Source: Firmicutes bacterium UBA6226 (GTDB taxonomy: Bacteria > Bacillota_A > Clostridia > Peptostreptococcales > Acidaminobacteraceae). From it: a DNA stretch of 12,415 bases. Below, piece by piece: positions 12,397 to 12,415 of this stretch. The translations under genes were made by a program, and so were the position numbers. The notes under the pieces are model-generated. The model was not told where the DNA came from. It ran no database searches and was given only the letters and a program-made list of their open reading frames with translations. The stretch's first letter is position 1, and every line of letters starts with the position of its first letter. The DNA lies in NCBI GenBank assembly GCA_002441045.1, contig DJWQ01000028.1, positions 1-12,415 of the forward strand. Direction: 5' to 3'.

Positions 12397-12415
12397 AGAA
12401 AGATTCAGAAATAAG

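Larger units (their letters stand above)
11965..12415 (+). ncRNA. Candidate large structured phage non-coding RNA (3' end unknown)
   Basis: No protein frame of useful length exists here on either strand; the first ATG gives nine codons. Paired elements in order: TAACCT/AGGTTA (11966-11971 with 12010-12015) enclosing an 11-bp hairpin with one G-U (11978-11988 with 11995-12005, loop ATATGC); TCCT/AGGA (12021-12024 with 12034-12037) whose loop CGTGT can pair with ACACG at 12046-12050, an H-type pseudoknot; GGGT/ACCC near 12076-12092; GGTAGA/TCTACC (about 12116-12172) enclosing ACCT/AGGT and GCA/TGC; TGTAG/CTACA (12203-12207 with 12228-12232) with inner CCAT/ATGG. More AT-rich stems follow to the edge. 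The promoter just upstream predicts a start at the first stem. Large ornate RNAs such as ROOL and GOLLD are known from phages; I cannot confirm membership by eye. The pairings are direct observation, the RNA itself an inference. Confidence 0.6.

Noticed and set aside
11800..12415. tRNA genes in the gene-free region
   Set aside because: Looked for a GTTC-type T-arm and acceptor pairing on both strands and found none.
1..12415. CRISPR array, insertion sequence or reverse transcriptase within the window
   Set aside because: No regularly spaced repeats, transposase motifs or RT motifs are visible; all long frames are accounted for by virion and packaging genes.

Overview
The window looks like the head and neck module of a tailed double-stranded DNA phage or prophage (Caudoviricetes). 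Every protein gene lies on the minus strand, so transcription runs from about position 11800 leftward. The order is classical: terminase small subunit (by position), a Cys-rich mini-protein, terminase large subunit, a small DUF2292-like protein, portal, scaffold, major capsid protein, a small virion protein, a glycosyltransferase, a small LEM/SAP-like protein, head-tail adaptor(s), small virion proteins, and the start of a tail fibre/receptor-binding protein that leaves the left edge. The long P22-type portal with a C-terminal coiled coil, the SU10-like capsid protein and the two adaptor-like products suggest a podovirus-like neck. Genes are tightly packed, with 8-17 nt overlaps or gaps of 2-30 nt, and most have strong GGAG/AGGAG ribosome-binding sites. 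With the AT-rich sequence this fits a Firmicutes-like host better than a Bacteroidetes one, but the host cannot be fixed from this window.

Two copies of a roughly 70-nt cassette (about 11797-11868 and 9180-9248) carry the same promoter, TTGCTT-N17-TAAATT, with an AAAAGTGG box at the same distance upstream. One copy starts the operon. The other is embedded in the 3' end of the terminase large-subunit gene and re-initiates transcription before the DUF2292-like gene and the portal. A 15-bp stem-loop lies between the capsid genes and the glycosyltransferase.

The right-hand 600 bases (11800-12415) hold no gene on either strand. They contain a divergent regulatory region with paired 12-bp boxes and an inverted repeat, and a near-consensus plus-strand promoter (TTGACT-N17-TATATT). 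Its predicted start falls on the first base of a nested, stem-rich segment that cannot encode a protein. I read this as a candidate large structured phage non-coding RNA, possibly of the ROOL/GOLLD kind or new. It is the most interesting item here.

Other points of interest: the second adaptor appears split into two genes by a TAATG junction next to a GGGG run; a two-domain glycosyltransferase sits inside the virion module; and the tail fibre has a C-type-lectin-like C-terminal region resembling targets of diversity-generating retroelements.
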